Notes: generated by a model from the letters alone, not told the origin. 64,000 nucleotides of DNA from Flavobacterium psychrophilum (GCA_001708385.1 CP012388.1:3286001-3350000); one strand, 5' to 3'. Positions 32,341 through 40,677 are shown, counted from the stretch's first letter. Numbers and translations: made by a program.

Positions 32341-33186
32341 CTATTTATCAAGTGTAAGCTTATAAATGTCAGATGCTTTTGCATCGCTGTCGGTGTCCTC
32401 ACACAGCAGGAACTCCAGCGATTTGTCATTCTTTTTGTAAAGAGTAATGCCTTCAAATTTATTCTTAGTCGAAATTATCTTTGTAAATTCAACTTCCATA
32501 GATTCGGTATCCATTCGGCCGACAAGAGTTCCCGCCACTTCGCCATCTTTATAGGTTGAGGTTGTTTTTTCGGCAGCAGCCAAAAAATAAAGTTTGCCAT
32601 CTACCAGTGTGGCATCGGTAAAGCTTGCAGGTGCGCCGTTTATTTTGGGTAGCTGCACGTCGTTATATACAAACTGAAATGAAGTTTCGTTAATGTCGCC
32701 GTCTAATGTAAAAACAGCATTTTTACCCTGCGGGCCATTACCACGGTTAAATAAATACCAGGTATTGCCATCATTTACGGCAGCTTCTATGTTGAAGTTT
32801 TCAGGAGTTATGCCGCCGAAATCCTGCATAGCAAGGTAAAGGTCGGTTGCATCTATAGGCGGATATACTTTTTTGGACTGCGCGTCGATATGCAGAATCG
32901 TGTTTCGCTTATCGGTAGAGCCCGAACCGAAAAGATAGATCTCATCACCCATTGCGGTAATGGCTTCAAAGTCGGCTTTTTCTTTTTTGGGTACATTTTC
33001 AAGCGGACCTGTATAACCCTGCGGTTCAACATTGATCTTCTCGAGTTTTTTATCAGTAAGGCTGTAATTATACAGCATGTGTGCATTATCTGAAACCAGG
33101 TATAATGATGTACCATTAAATAACAGTCCGGAAGCCGAGCCTATGCCTATGATGCGGAAAAGGAGTTCCAATTGAAACTTTTGCAT
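32341..33186 (-). CDS. Propeller-like hypothetical protein (possibly DUF6929)
   Basis: 281 residues, no clear signal peptide. Repeating short strands (GLLFNGTSLYLVSDNAHMLYNY, DEIYLFGSGSTDKRNTILHI, GKLYFLAAAEKT, FLLCEDTDSD) suggest a beta-propeller. The opening resembles a Bacteroidota family that I recall as DUF6929, but this is from memory and low in certainty. Precedes the sigma-factor gene on the same strand by 135 bases that hold the hairpin cluster. Divergent from ppk2. Confidence 0.65.
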   Translation of the reverse strand: MQKFQLELLFRIIGIGSASGLLFNGTSLYLVSDNAHMLYNYSLTDKKLEKINVEPQGYTGPLENVPKKEKADFEAITAMGDEIYLFGSGSTDKRNTILHIDAQSKKVYPPIDATDLYLAMQDFGGITPENFNIEAAVNDGNTWYLFNRGNGPQGKNAVFTLDGDINETSFQFVYNDVQLPKINGAPASFTDATLVDGKLYFLAAAEKTTSTYKDGEVAGTLVGRMDTESMEVEFTKIISTKNKFEGITLYKKNDKSLEFLLCEDTDSDAKASDIYKLTLDK

Positions 33187-33257
33187 AATATTATGTTTTT
33201 GTAAAAAAAGCCCTAATGTTTAATGCTTATATTTATATAAAGATAAATCAATTCTCG

Positions 33258-34139
33258 ATGAAAGCAATAGACACCGAAGATTTTAAAGTAACCGGCAATT
33301 TTGATATAATCAAAGCGCCATCCCTTATAGATACTGAGACTTCTGAAAAAAAAGTACACAAGGCTCTTAAAGAAGAAAGCAAAAAACTTGGTAAGCTACA
33401 GGACAAAATGTATGCCAACAACCGTTACAGTGTATTGGTTTGCCTTCAGGGAATGGATACGTCTGGAAAGGACAGCCTTATACGCGAAGTCTTCAGGCGT
33501 TTTAATGCAAGGGGTGTAAATGTATACAGTTTTAAAACACCATCGGCAGCCGAACTGGAACACGATTATCTTTGGAGGCATTATATTGCGTTGCCCGAAA
33601 AAGGCAAGTTTGCCGTGTTTAACCGTTCGCATTACGAGAATGTGCTTATTACGCGTGTGCATCCTGAATTTATCCTGAATGAAAACCTGCCGGGCATAAG
33701 CACTGTAGAAGAAATTCCGGAGAAAATATGGGAGGAACGCTATGAGCAGATCAATAACTTCGAAAAGCACATTACCCAAAACGGAACCATAGTGTTTAAA
33801 TTTTTCCTTCACCTAAGTAAAGAAGAACAAAAGCAGCGATTACTTAGAAGGCTGAACAAAGAAAAACACAACTGGAAATTTGCTCCGTCTGACCTGGACG
33901 AAAGGCAATATTGGGATGATTACCAAAAGTATTATGAAGAGGCTATAAATGCAACATCAAAAAAACATGCACCCTGGTATGTAATTCCGGCTGATAATAA
34001 AGAAACCGCACGCTACCTGATAGCAAAAACCATTTTTGATACCCTTAAAAAATATGAGGATATTAAAGAGCCGGCTGTAGATGAAGAAGTTTTAGAGAAT
34101 ATTTCACTATATAAGGATAAGCTGCAAAATGAGAAGTAG
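33258..34139 (+). CDS. ppk2: Polyphosphate kinase 2 family protein
   Basis: 293 residues from the ATG at 33258 (MKAIDTEDFKV). PPK2 transfers phosphate between polyphosphate and nucleotides. Seen: Walker A LQGMDTSGKDSLI, the RGVNVYSF loop, DYLWRHYIALPEKGKFAVFNRSHYENVL (lid and catalytic region), and WKFAPSDLDERQYWDDY with KHAPWYVIPADNK at the end. All motifs of an active single-domain enzyme are present. Direction (NMP, NDP or polyP synthesis) cannot be read. A 14-residue longer start at 33216 has a non-family hydrophobic prefix and is less likely. Confidence 0.92.
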   Translation: MKAIDTEDFKVTGNFDIIKAPSLIDTETSEKKVHKALKEESKKLGKLQDKMYANNRYSVLVCLQGMDTSGKDSLIREVFRRFNARGVNVYSFKTPSAAELEHDYLWRHYIALPEKGKFAVFNRSHYENVLITRVHPEFILNENLPGISTVEEIPEKIWEERYEQINNFEKHITQNGTIVFKFFLHLSKEEQKQRLLRRLNKEKHNWKFAPSDLDERQYWDDYQKYYEEAINATSKKHAPWYVIPADNKETARYLIAKTIFDTLKKYEDIKEPAVDEEVLENISLYKDKLQNEK

Positions 34140-34141
34140 TT

Positions 34142-34762
34142 TTATCTGACAATATCCCAGTCATCTACAAGATAATTATTCCACAATCCTTTGCGTAATC
34201 TGAGCCTTATGTGTTTTTTAGTGGACGATTCCGCGAGAAGGTGTTGTATGTAATTCCTGCTTACCCTTATCCTTTCTTTTTTACCTTGGAAATGAAATTT
34301 GATACTAGGTTTGGATTTTTTGCCTGAGCTCTTATGAAATTCATCTACCGGAAGTATAACGGTTTGTGGAATTTCGTTTTTAGCGGTGTAATAATTAGCG
34401 CATTCCCAGGTAACATTTGTTATTAGTCCCAGTGTTATATACGAACCAATAGCAACAGCAACAAACAGTATAACTACGGCACCTGCTTTCTTACGTTTAC
34501 TGTTCAATTGCGTGAAATTATCAATATTGAATAATTTTTTCCGGTAAACAAAACACAAAGCAATACCGACAATTACTGGAAGTATATGAACTAATACTAG
34601 TTGTTTTACATCATATCCTATAGTAAATGGTTTAAATTTGAAAAAAGCTACAAAAGCAATAAAAAAGCCTATAAAAATATAGTAGTTGAGATTCTCTTTA
34701 AAACTCTTTTTTCTTTTAAATACTTTTTGCCGTTGTCTTCTTTCTGCTTTGGATGGTTTCAC
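34142..34762 (-). CDS. Hypothetical membrane protein
   Basis: 206 residues: very basic N-terminus (SKAERRQRQKVFKRKK), three TM helices (about 28-42, 55-73 and 94-118), then a soluble C-terminal region with many Lys/Arg. The positive start suggests the N-terminus is cytoplasmic. No family recognised. It ends 2 bases from the stop of ppk2, on the opposite strand. Confidence 0.7.
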   Translation of the reverse strand: MKPSKAERRQRQKVFKRKKSFKENLNYYIFIGFFIAFVAFFKFKPFTIGYDVKQLVLVHILPVIVGIALCFVYRKKLFNIDNFTQLNSKRKKAGAVVILFVAVAIGSYITLGLITNVTWECANYYTAKNEIPQTVILPVDEFHKSSGKKSKPSIKFHFQGKKERIRVSRNYIQHLLAESSTKKHIRLRLRKGLWNNYLVDDWDIVR

Positions 34763-34808
34763 CGTAAAATTTTCACGAAAGATATATAATTTTCGCTTTC
34801 GCTGAAAT

Positions 34809-35138
34809 CTATTCCTCGAGTAAATCCTGAAGCTCTTCTTGGCTAAGGCAAATGCCGATATTTTCTACTTTTTCGTTTTCATCTTCGGCACCGTCTATAA
34901 AATAAATAGGTATTTGTGCAGTAAGTTTTCGCTTTCTAATACTGTCGGCAGTCATTCGCCCATGCGAAGGTTTGGTTGCATAATTTACCACAATGGCATC
35001 GGGCTTAAGTGTTCCGGTTTTGCGGAAAGCTTCGGCGCCATCTGCAAGTTCAGTTCCAACAACGCTTGCCTTCTTTTTGCAGTAATCTATAAGCGGTGTT
35101 GTTTGTTCTTTAGACCAGTCAATAATAAATAATTTCAT
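34809..35138 (-). CDS. Receiver-like protein lacking a clear phospho-acceptor
   Basis: 109 residues with the layout of a CheY-type receiver domain: strand MKLFIIDW, helix, a TLKPDAIVVNYATKPSHG segment where a receiver has D-x-x-x-P, AQIPIYFIDGAEDE at strand 4-5, and a final helix LSQEELQDLL. The expected phospho-Asp position reads VNYAT, without Asp, and the usual N-terminal acidic pair is only DW. It is likely a non-phosphorylated pseudo-receiver. No kinase or output gene is adjacent. Confidence 0.55.
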   Translation of the reverse strand: MKLFIIDWSKEQTTPLIDYCKKKASVVGTELADGAEAFRKTGTLKPDAIVVNYATKPSHGRMTADSIRKRKLTAQIPIYFIDGAEDENEKVENIGICLSQEELQDLLEE

Positions 35139-35166
35139 GGTTAATGTGTTGGGTATTATAAAAGTA

Positions 35167-35199
35167 AAAAACCTGCAGTTAATATCCGCAGGTTTTTAC
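35167..35199 (-). terminator. Terminator of the outer-membrane barrel gene
   Basis: Perfect 10-bp stem AAAAACCTGC (35167-35176) / GCAGGTTTTT (35188-35197) ending in a T-run on the minus strand. It separates the barrel gene from the receiver-like gene. Confidence 0.8.
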
Positions 35200-35237
35200 A
35201 AAGGTTAGTTTTTGAACTCAGGTTATATATAAGATCG

Positions 35238-35765
35238 TTATAGTCTAAAGCCGTAAGCAAGACGTAGTGCAATCTGGTCTGCGTGAAAATCATTCATACC
35301 TTCGTAACGAACGCTCACGTCAAAATATTTGTTAGCATAACCAATACCCGGAGACCAAAGGAATGTAGTTTCGTCATAATCGTTAGTTACAGCAAAACCC
35401 GCACCTACTTCACCAAGTACATAAAAACGGTTCTCCCAGACAAAAGCTTTAAAACCTGCTTTTACAGGGATGAATCCAAGATCCGGCACATTGTCTTCAC
35501 CAAAAAGGTGAGTATACCCTGTTGTTAGCGTAACAGATGTACGCTGAGTAAAATCGTATTGCAACCTTACATCGCCACCAAGAGCCAGGTTAAAATAATC
35601 GCCTGTTGTAGGCCCAACGTTAACACCAAAACCAAGTCGGAATCCTTGCTCGTAATTTTCCACCGCTGTTTCTAATGAGGTCGTTCCATCTTGAGCAAAT
35701 GCTGCGCCGCCAAATGTCACCATTGCTGCCAGTAAAAGTCCTTTTAATTTAGTTGCAATTTTCAT
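35238..35765 (-). CDS. Outer-membrane beta-barrel protein (porin-like)
   Basis: 175 residues. Signal peptide (LLLAAMVTFGGAAFA then Q). The rest alternates hydrophobic residues in strands with Gly/Asn turns (GFGVNVGPTTGDYFNLALGGDVRLQYDF, GYTHLFGEDNV) and ends in FRL, a typical barrel C-terminus. Size fits an eight-strand OmpW/Ail-like barrel. Substrate unknown. A TAnnTTTG promoter lies at 35794-35827 on the minus strand. Confidence 0.8.
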   Translation of the reverse strand: MKIATKLKGLLLAAMVTFGGAAFAQDGTTSLETAVENYEQGFRLGFGVNVGPTTGDYFNLALGGDVRLQYDFTQRTSVTLTTGYTHLFGEDNVPDLGFIPVKAGFKAFVWENRFYVLGEVGAGFAVTNDYDETTFLWSPGIGYANKYFDVSVRYEGMNDFHADQIALRLAYGFRL

Positions 35766-35793
35766 CGTCTTCTCTTTTGAATTGTTAGTGAAA

Positions 35794-35827
35794 CAAAATT
35801 AACACGCAGTTCTTGTTAAAAAGCACA
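35794..35827 (-). promoter_or_regulatory. Promoter of the barrel gene
   Basis: Minus strand TTG (35825-35827), 23-bp spacer, TAATTTTG (35794-35801). Spacing is at the long end of the usual range. Confidence 0.55.
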
Positions 35828-35936
35828 ACAAATAGTTAATTAAATATAAATAATTCACAAAATTAAGATTTAATTATCTTAAATACTTGACTTATAGATT
35901 TTTACATATGTAAATTTTAAAACAAAAGCTTCGGAG

Positions 35937-35944
35937 TATCTTTG
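35937..35944 (+). promoter_or_regulatory. -7 element of the MATE gene
   Basis: TATCTTTG ending 15 bases before the GTG start at 35960. The -33 region is only TTTTAA-like. Confidence 0.55.
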
Positions 35945-35959
35945 CAAAAAAATTAAGAA

Positions 35960-37360
35960 GTGACTTTATCGGTTTATACAAAAGAATTTGGTGCAAATAT
36001 CCGCCTGGCATATCCTGTAATAGTAGGAATGTTGGGACATACTCTTATTAGCCTGGTAGATAATATTATGGTAGGAAGGCTTGGTTCAACAGAGCTTGCT
36101 GCTGTTTCTTTGGGAAATAGCCTTGTCTTTATTGCTATGTCTGCGGGTATAGGATTTTCAACGGCTATTACACCAATAGTTGCTCAAGGTGATGCTGCAA
36201 AAGATACGGCAACCGTGCGCTCTGCTTTTCATCACGGCTTATTACTATGTACTATTTTAGGTATATGTCTCTTCGGGGTGGTAGCTCTTGCAAAACCGCT
36301 AATGCATTTAATGCATCAGCCAAAAGAAGTAATTGAACTTGCAGCACCGTATATCGACTGGGTGGCATTTTCGTTGTTGCCAATGGTAATATTTCAGGGT
36401 TACAAGCAGTTTGCCGATGGTATGTCGTTAACCAAATATGCTATGTATGCTGTTATAGTGTCAAACATTATTCACGTATTTATCAATTATATGCTGATAT
36501 ATGGTATATGGATATTTCCAAAAATGGGAATTATAGGTGCAGCATTAGGTACAGTTATTTCGCGTTTATTCCTGGTGGTGTATATGCATATATCGCTTTC
36601 ACGTAATAATAAAGTAACCCAGTACTTTCAGAATTTTAGTTTTAGCGAAATAAAAAAGCCGATGCTGAAGAAGATCACTTCACTCGGACTTCCTTCATCT
36701 ATGCAAATGCTTTTTGAAGTGGCGTTGTTTACAGCTGCTGTATGGCTTTCGGGTTCATTAGGTAAAACCAACCAAGCGGCAAATCAAATTGCTTTGAGCC
36801 TTGCATCGATGACTTTCATGTTTGCTATGGGGCTTAGTGTTGCTGCAATGGTAAGGGTTGGTAACCAAAAGGGACTAAAAGATTATAAGAACCTGCAAAT
36901 TGTGGCGCGCTCTATATTTTTACTGGCAATTATAATAGAAATTGGCTTTGCGCTGATGTTTATTGCATTACATAAGTACCTGCCGCATTTTTTCCTGAAT
37001 ATGGAGAATGTATCGCAGCTGACAGATAATTCCGAAGTTATTAATATTGCATCTACATTGCTTATTGTTGCTGCTGTATTCCAGATTAGCGACGGTATTC
37101 AGGTGGTTGTATTGGGCGCGCTTCGCGGACTTCAGGATGTAAAAATGCCAACAATTATTACCTTTGTTGCATATTGGGTAGTTGGTTTTCCTATATCTTT
37201 TTATCTTGGTATTTATACCGACTTAAAAGCTACCGGAATCTGGATAGGATTACTTGCCGGGCTTACTGTGGCTGCATTATTTTTGTATCTTCGCTTTAAT
37301 TATTTAACGAACAAGATGATAATTTCAGCTGACAGCGATCAGTCACAGTTGGCAGAATAA
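35960..37360 (+). CDS. MATE family efflux transporter
   Basis: 466 residues, 12 predicted TM helices in two halves. Seen: the N-terminal IRLAYPVIVGMLGHTLISLVDNIMVGRLGSTELAAVSLGNSL (MATE signature region) and a second-half repeat IVVLGALRGLQDVKMPTI. Sodium- or proton-coupled multidrug/organic-cation export is the family function. Start is GTG at 35960, the only start near the first helix and well placed after the -7 box. A repeat of the TCATTCTGAG type follows the stop. Confidence 0.92.
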   Translation: MTLSVYTKEFGANIRLAYPVIVGMLGHTLISLVDNIMVGRLGSTELAAVSLGNSLVFIAMSAGIGFSTAITPIVAQGDAAKDTATVRSAFHHGLLLCTILGICLFGVVALAKPLMHLMHQPKEVIELAAPYIDWVAFSLLPMVIFQGYKQFADGMSLTKYAMYAVIVSNIIHVFINYMLIYGIWIFPKMGIIGAALGTVISRLFLVVYMHISLSRNNKVTQYFQNFSFSEIKKPMLKKITSLGLPSSMQMLFEVALFTAAVWLSGSLGKTNQAANQIALSLASMTFMFAMGLSVAAMVRVGNQKGLKDYKNLQIVARSIFLLAIIIEIGFALMFIALHKYLPHFFLNMENVSQLTDNSEVINIASTLLIVAAVFQISDGIQVVVLGALRGLQDVKMPTIITFVAYWVVGFPISFYLGIYTDLKATGIWIGLLAGLTVAALFLYLRFNYLTNKMIISADSDQSQLAE

Positions 37361-37373
37361 ATACCTGGAATTG

Positions 37374-37454
37374 TTGTCATTCTGAGTGCAGCGCAGCGGG
37401 ATCGAAGAATCCCCGAGATTTCTCCACTCCATTGCATTCCGGTCGAAATGACGC
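37374..37454. repeat. TCATTCTGAG-type dispersed Bacteroidota repeat
   Basis: Starts GTTGTCATTCTGAGTGCAGCG and ends TCGAAATGACGC, with TCGAAGAATCCC inside. The ends form an imperfect inverted repeat (GTCATT... / ...AATGAC). Repeats with this wording recur in intergenic regions of many Bacteroidota genomes. Confidence 0.75.
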
Positions 37455-37493
37455 AGAATTTAAAATTTACGACTTTAAAACTTAAGACTATAT

Positions 37494-37727
37494 ATGATGG
37501 AATTACCAAAATTTGTACTTGGAGATAATACTGATTATCCGGACGATATCTTTATTATTCATTTAGATTATCCTCGTTTTATCATCAACCTTAAAGATGA
37601 TGAGGTAGAATTTATGGAAGAACCGGAAGATCTTGACGAAAACGAACTGAACACAGAGATGGAGGGCCTTATTGAGGCTGCCAACAATTTCTACGACAGG
37701 GAAATGGAGCGTTACGAAGCGCAATAG
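37494..37727 (+). CDS. Small acidic hypothetical protein
   Basis: 77 residues (or 76 from the second ATG at 37497), no signal. A compact N-terminal part (LPKFVLGDNTDYPDDIFIIHLDYPRFIINLKDDEVEF) and a Glu-rich helix (EEPEDLDENELNTEMEGLIEAANNFYDREMERYEAQ, quoted in part). I recall similar short acidic proteins in Flavobacteriaceae but no function. It is followed after 4 bases by an immunity-like gene in the same direction. Confidence 0.7.
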   Translation: MMELPKFVLGDNTDYPDDIFIIHLDYPRFIINLKDDEVEFMEEPEDLDENELNTEMEGLIEAANNFYDREMERYEAQ

Positions 37728-37731
37728 CAGT

Positions 37732-38163
37732 ATGTCTTTGGAAGAGGAAATATATTTTGAGATAAAAGATGCAGGAGGCTATTTACGTGTAGTACCTGTA
37801 AAATTGGGTTATACTGAAAAAGATTGGGGTATTACTATAATCGATGTTAATGTCATTGTTAATGCGTTTCCCTTTAATTGTAATGCAGGTGTAAAGTTTA
37901 CACTTGAGGATTTTATCGGACTGTATGATGATTTGGAAAAATTGAACAATGACTTTTCTGCCTCTCTTAAATTTTCAAATTTTGAATACGATCTACAATT
38001 TAGTATACAGGGAGATTCTATTGGACAATTTACAACTAATATACAGGTTTTTGGAGGTAGATTTAATTCTCAACTAGATTTCGAACTAAGGTTTGATCAG
38101 AGTCATATCAGCGAAATGCTTAGACAATTATATACAATAATTAAAAAGTTTAAGACTGTTTAA
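37732..38163 (+). CDS. WapI/DUF6228-like putative immunity protein
   Basis: 143 residues from the ATG at 37732 (MSLEEEIYFEI). An all-beta start (GGYLRVVPVKL), the middle FTLEDFIGLYDDLEKLNNDF, and the end LDFELRFDQSHISEMLRQLYTIIKKF remind me of the WapI-type immunity family (polymorphic toxin antidotes), a low-certainty match made by eye. An earlier ATG at 37672 overlaps the upstream gene and is rejected. No toxin gene is visible here. Its end overlaps the convergent meaB by 14 bases. Confidence 0.55.
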   Translation: MSLEEEIYFEIKDAGGYLRVVPVKLGYTEKDWGITIIDVNVIVNAFPFNCNAGVKFTLEDFIGLYDDLEKLNNDFSASLKFSNFEYDLQFSIQGDSIGQFTTNIQVFGGRFNSQLDFELRFDQSHISEMLRQLYTIIKKFKTV

Positions 38164-39241
38164 AATACTTTTCCAATAAAATAGTGGCGGCTGCAAAAGG
38201 CGATATTTCGTTATTTTGCACCGCTTTTTTATTTTGTTCCAGTAGGGCAGCAATATCTTCGCGGGAATAAAAATTACTTTTCAGTTGTTCGTTAATTGTT
38301 TCGGTAAGCCAATAGCTATTTTGCTCGCTTCGGCGAATGCCAAAAAATCCGTTGGGTTTGGTAAGGTCAAAATAATCATTAATGGTATCACAGACTTCGG
38401 CAATGCCATCATGCGTCACCGCGCTACAGGTAGTTACTTTTGGCTGCCATCCCGAGCTTTTAGCCGGAAATAAATGCAGGGCACGGTTAAATTCTGTCTT
38501 CGCTAATTTAGCCCTTTTAATATTGTCGCCATCGGCTTTATTAATAACGATAAGGTCGGCCATTTCCATGATGCCACGTTTTATACCCTGAAGCTCGTCA
38601 CCCGCTCCCGAAATCTTTAAGAGCAAAAAGAAATCTACCATACTGTGTACTGCGGTTTCACTTTGGCCAACACCAACGGTTTCTATAATAATGGTATCAA
38701 AACCACAGGCCTCACATAAAATGATAGCCTCACGTGTTTTGCGTGCTACACCCCCTAAAGTGTCTCCGGAGGCAGAAGGGCGTATGTAAGCATTCTCATC
38801 TTTAACCAATTCTCCCATACGGGTTTTGTCGCCCAGTATGCTTCCGTGCGATAACGAACTACTGGGGTCAACGGCAAGTACGGCAACCTTTCGTCCTAAA
38901 GCTGTAAGGTGTTTGCCAAAAGCTTCTATAAATGTACTTTTACCCACACCCGGTACACCCGTAATGCCAATACGAACTGACTTATCCGCATGCGGAAGGC
39001 ACTGCGTAATAACGTTGTTCGCTTTTTCAAGATGCTTCGGGTTGGTGCTTTCTACAAGGGTAATAGCGCGACTAAGTGCTGTTTTATCACCCGCCAGTAT
39101 GCCATCTACCAGTTCTTGCGCAGAAGGCTGCTTTTTCCTGAGACGGGTTACATGTTCTATAGATGCCCTGCTAACGCTCTCAGGACGGCTTATACCGTCT
39201 ACTTCATGCAGTGCTGTTTTTTGGGCTTTTGGCTTATCCAC
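38150..39241 (-). CDS. meaB: Methylmalonyl-CoA mutase-associated GTPase MeaB
   Basis: 363 residues. G3E/SIMIBI-type P-loop GTPase that loads and protects adenosylcobalamin on methylmalonyl-CoA mutase. Seen: P-loop GITGVPGVGKSTFIEAFG, DPSSSLSHGSILGDKTRM (switch region), IETVGVGQSE, NKADGDN (NKxD) and the C-terminal dimer region. It is full length. Its partner mutase is not in this window, but a cobalamin adenosyltransferase is at 52868-53440. Confidence 0.95.
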   Translation of the reverse strand: MDKPKAQKTALHEVDGISRPESVSRASIEHVTRLRKKQPSAQELVDGILAGDKTALSRAITLVESTNPKHLEKANNVITQCLPHADKSVRIGITGVPGVGKSTFIEAFGKHLTALGRKVAVLAVDPSSSLSHGSILGDKTRMGELVKDENAYIRPSASGDTLGGVARKTREAIILCEACGFDTIIIETVGVGQSETAVHSMVDFFLLLKISGAGDELQGIKRGIMEMADLIVINKADGDNIKRAKLAKTEFNRALHLFPAKSSGWQPKVTTCSAVTHDGIAEVCDTINDYFDLTKPNGFFGIRRSEQNSYWLTETINEQLKSNFYSREDIAALLEQNKKAVQNNEISPFAAATILLEKYFKQS

Positions 39242-39311
39242 GGTACTTGATTAGAGAAGTAAAATTAAGGTTTTTCCGTTATTTTACAGTCACTAATTAC
39301 ACGAATTAAAA

Positions 39312-39341
39312 AACCCTTACAGAAAACAATCTATAAGGGCC
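39312..39341 (-). terminator. Terminator of the Rrf2-oxidoreductase unit
   Basis: Stem CCCTTA (39314-39319) / TAAGGG (39334-39339), with extra CTATAG-like pairing, then a T-run on the minus strand. Confidence 0.6.
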
Positions 39342-39401
39342 TTGAAATAGTTTTGATTAAGAGTAGGAGTGAGAACCTTAAACTCTAAGCCTTAAACAAA
39401 A

Positions 39402-40049
39402 TTAATATGCTGCTGTAAACCTTTGCTGATGGTGTTTTGGGGTTTCAACTTCGTCTGCCAAAACAACTGCTACGTCTTCGCCCGAAAGTATACTACGGTT
39501 GTTTTCGTCAAACACAGGGTTTTCAAGTCCAAGACGATATTTGCCTGTACGACCCGTTGTGATTCCGGGATGCATTTCGAATGCTGGGCTGAAAAATACC
39601 CAGTCAAGATCTTTTTCTTCCTTAATGATGTTAAGGTAATCTCTAGCGGCAGATGCACCCGGATAAATATCTTTAGGGAAATCAGGTCCGTCAACAGCTT
39701 GTACACCCGGAGCAACAAATAAGCTTCCTGCGCCACCTACAGTAATATAACGTTTAACACCCGATTGTTTTACACCGTTTTGTAACGATGCAGAGCCCTT
39801 CATGAAATCATCATAAATGTTAGGGTTTGTCCATCCCGGGTTGTAAGCGCTAACAACAGCGTCGTGCCCTTTAAGTATGTCTGCAATGGCAGCAGTATCA
39901 AAAATATCTGCTTTTACAGTTTTTACATTTGCAGGAACATCGTCAGATGGGTTTCTTGCAATTGCAGTAATTTCATGTCCGCGGTTAGCGAATTCTTTAA
40001 CTAACAGAGAGCCTAAAAATCCTGTGGCTCCAATAATGGCTACTTTCAT
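39402..40049 (-). CDS. NAD(P)H-binding oxidoreductase (NmrA/SDR-like)
   Basis: 215 residues. Rossmann start MKVAIIGATGFLGSLLVKEF, a single-domain fold with VSAYNPGW, YITVGGAGSLF and DVAVVLADEVETPKHHQQRFTAAY. Family members act on quinones or flavins, or as redox sensors. Directly upstream lies an operator (40065-40083) identical in layout to the one before the Rrf2 gene 52 bases further upstream, so it is very likely a target of that regulator. Confidence 0.85.
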   Translation of the reverse strand: MKVAIIGATGFLGSLLVKEFANRGHEITAIARNPSDDVPANVKTVKADIFDTAAIADILKGHDAVVSAYNPGWTNPNIYDDFMKGSASLQNGVKQSGVKRYITVGGAGSLFVAPGVQAVDGPDFPKDIYPGASAARDYLNIIKEEKDLDWVFFSPAFEMHPGITTGRTGKYRLGLENPVFDENNRSILSGEDVAVVLADEVETPKHHQQRFTAAY

Positions 40050-40064
40050 AAGTGGTAAATTTAA

Positions 40065-40083
40065 TGTAACTAAAAATGTTACA
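40065..40083. promoter_or_regulatory. Rrf2-type operator before the oxidoreductase
   Basis: TGTAACT (40065-40071), 5 bases, TGTTACA (40077-40083): an inverted repeat matching the site at 40511-40529. Confidence 0.7.
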
Positions 40084-40100
40084 GTTTTATATAAAAAATT

Positions 40101-40508
40101 TTAAAAGTCTTTTGTAAATTCGAGCAGGGAGATCTTCTCCAACTGACCGCCTATATTCTGGTTGATGTCTTTATAAAGCATATCAAGATTTTGGTTGATG
40201 TTTTTACCAACCGGGCATTTTGGGTTAGGGTCGTTCTTAGAATAGCCAAGGTTCACCGAATCGAACGTCATGCAAAAAACGTCTTTCAGGGTAATTTCCT
40301 GTGCAGGTTTTAAGAGTTTAGTGCCACCATATTTGCCTTCGCGGCTTTCTACCATGTTGTGCTTTTTAAGGTTGGCAATTTCTTTACGAACCAATACGGC
40401 ATTGATATTCATGCTGCCCGCCAAAAACTCTGACGACAGGTACTCATCCGGAAACTTGGAAAGAAGGCTAAGGATGTGCAGCGTTATAGCAAATTTGCCT
40501 GATATCAT
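40101..40508 (-). CDS. Rrf2-family transcriptional regulator
   Basis: 135 residues. N-terminal winged helix of the Rrf2 type (FAITLHILSLLSKFPDEYLSSEFLAGSMNINAVLVRKEIANLKKHNMVES, read in parts). Only two Cys (FCMTFDSV, PKCPVG), so the three-Cys Fe-S ligand set of IscR is absent; a thiol-based or ligand sensor is possible (YwnA-like). A perfect operator overlaps its own promoter and a second lies before the downstream oxidoreductase, so autoregulation plus control of that gene is a strong inference. Confidence 0.88.
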   Translation of the reverse strand: MISGKFAITLHILSLLSKFPDEYLSSEFLAGSMNINAVLVRKEIANLKKHNMVESREGKYGGTKLLKPAQEITLKDVFCMTFDSVNLGYSKNDPNPKCPVGKNINQNLDMLYKDINQNIGGQLEKISLLEFTKDF

Positions 40509-40510
40509 AC

Positions 40511-40529
40511 TGTAACAATTTCTGTTACA
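40511..40529. promoter_or_regulatory. Rrf2 autoregulatory operator
   Basis: TGTAACA (40511-40517), 5 bases, TGTTACA (40523-40529), a perfect inverted repeat overlapping the -7 box and the transcription start region of the Rrf2 gene. Confidence 0.75.
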
Positions 40530-40557
40530 AATATACTCAAGATTTTTTTATCTGCAA
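40528..40557 (-). promoter_or_regulatory. Promoter of the Rrf2 gene
   Basis: Minus strand TTG (40555-40557), 19-bp spacer, TATATTTG (40528-40535), then the operator. Confidence 0.75.
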
Positions 40558-40619
40558 CTATTTATTGCAATTGCTTTAAAACCTGAGTATTGAAGGTGTA
40601 TATATTTCTCCTCTATTTA

Positions 40620-40650
40620 TTGGGTGTTTGCCAATTGAACCGTAAATTTG
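40620..40650 (+). promoter_or_regulatory. Promoter of the AEC gene
   Basis: TTG (40620-40622), 20-bp spacer, TAAATTTG (40643-40650). Its -7 box covers a TTG codon at 40648, which therefore cannot be the start. Confidence 0.7.
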
Positions 40651-40677
40651 AAACATTCACTTTATCCTGATATTGTA

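Noticed and set aside
40648..40677. TTG start extending the AEC transporter
   Set aside because: The TTG lies in the TAnnTTTG promoter box, so the ATG at 40678 is used.
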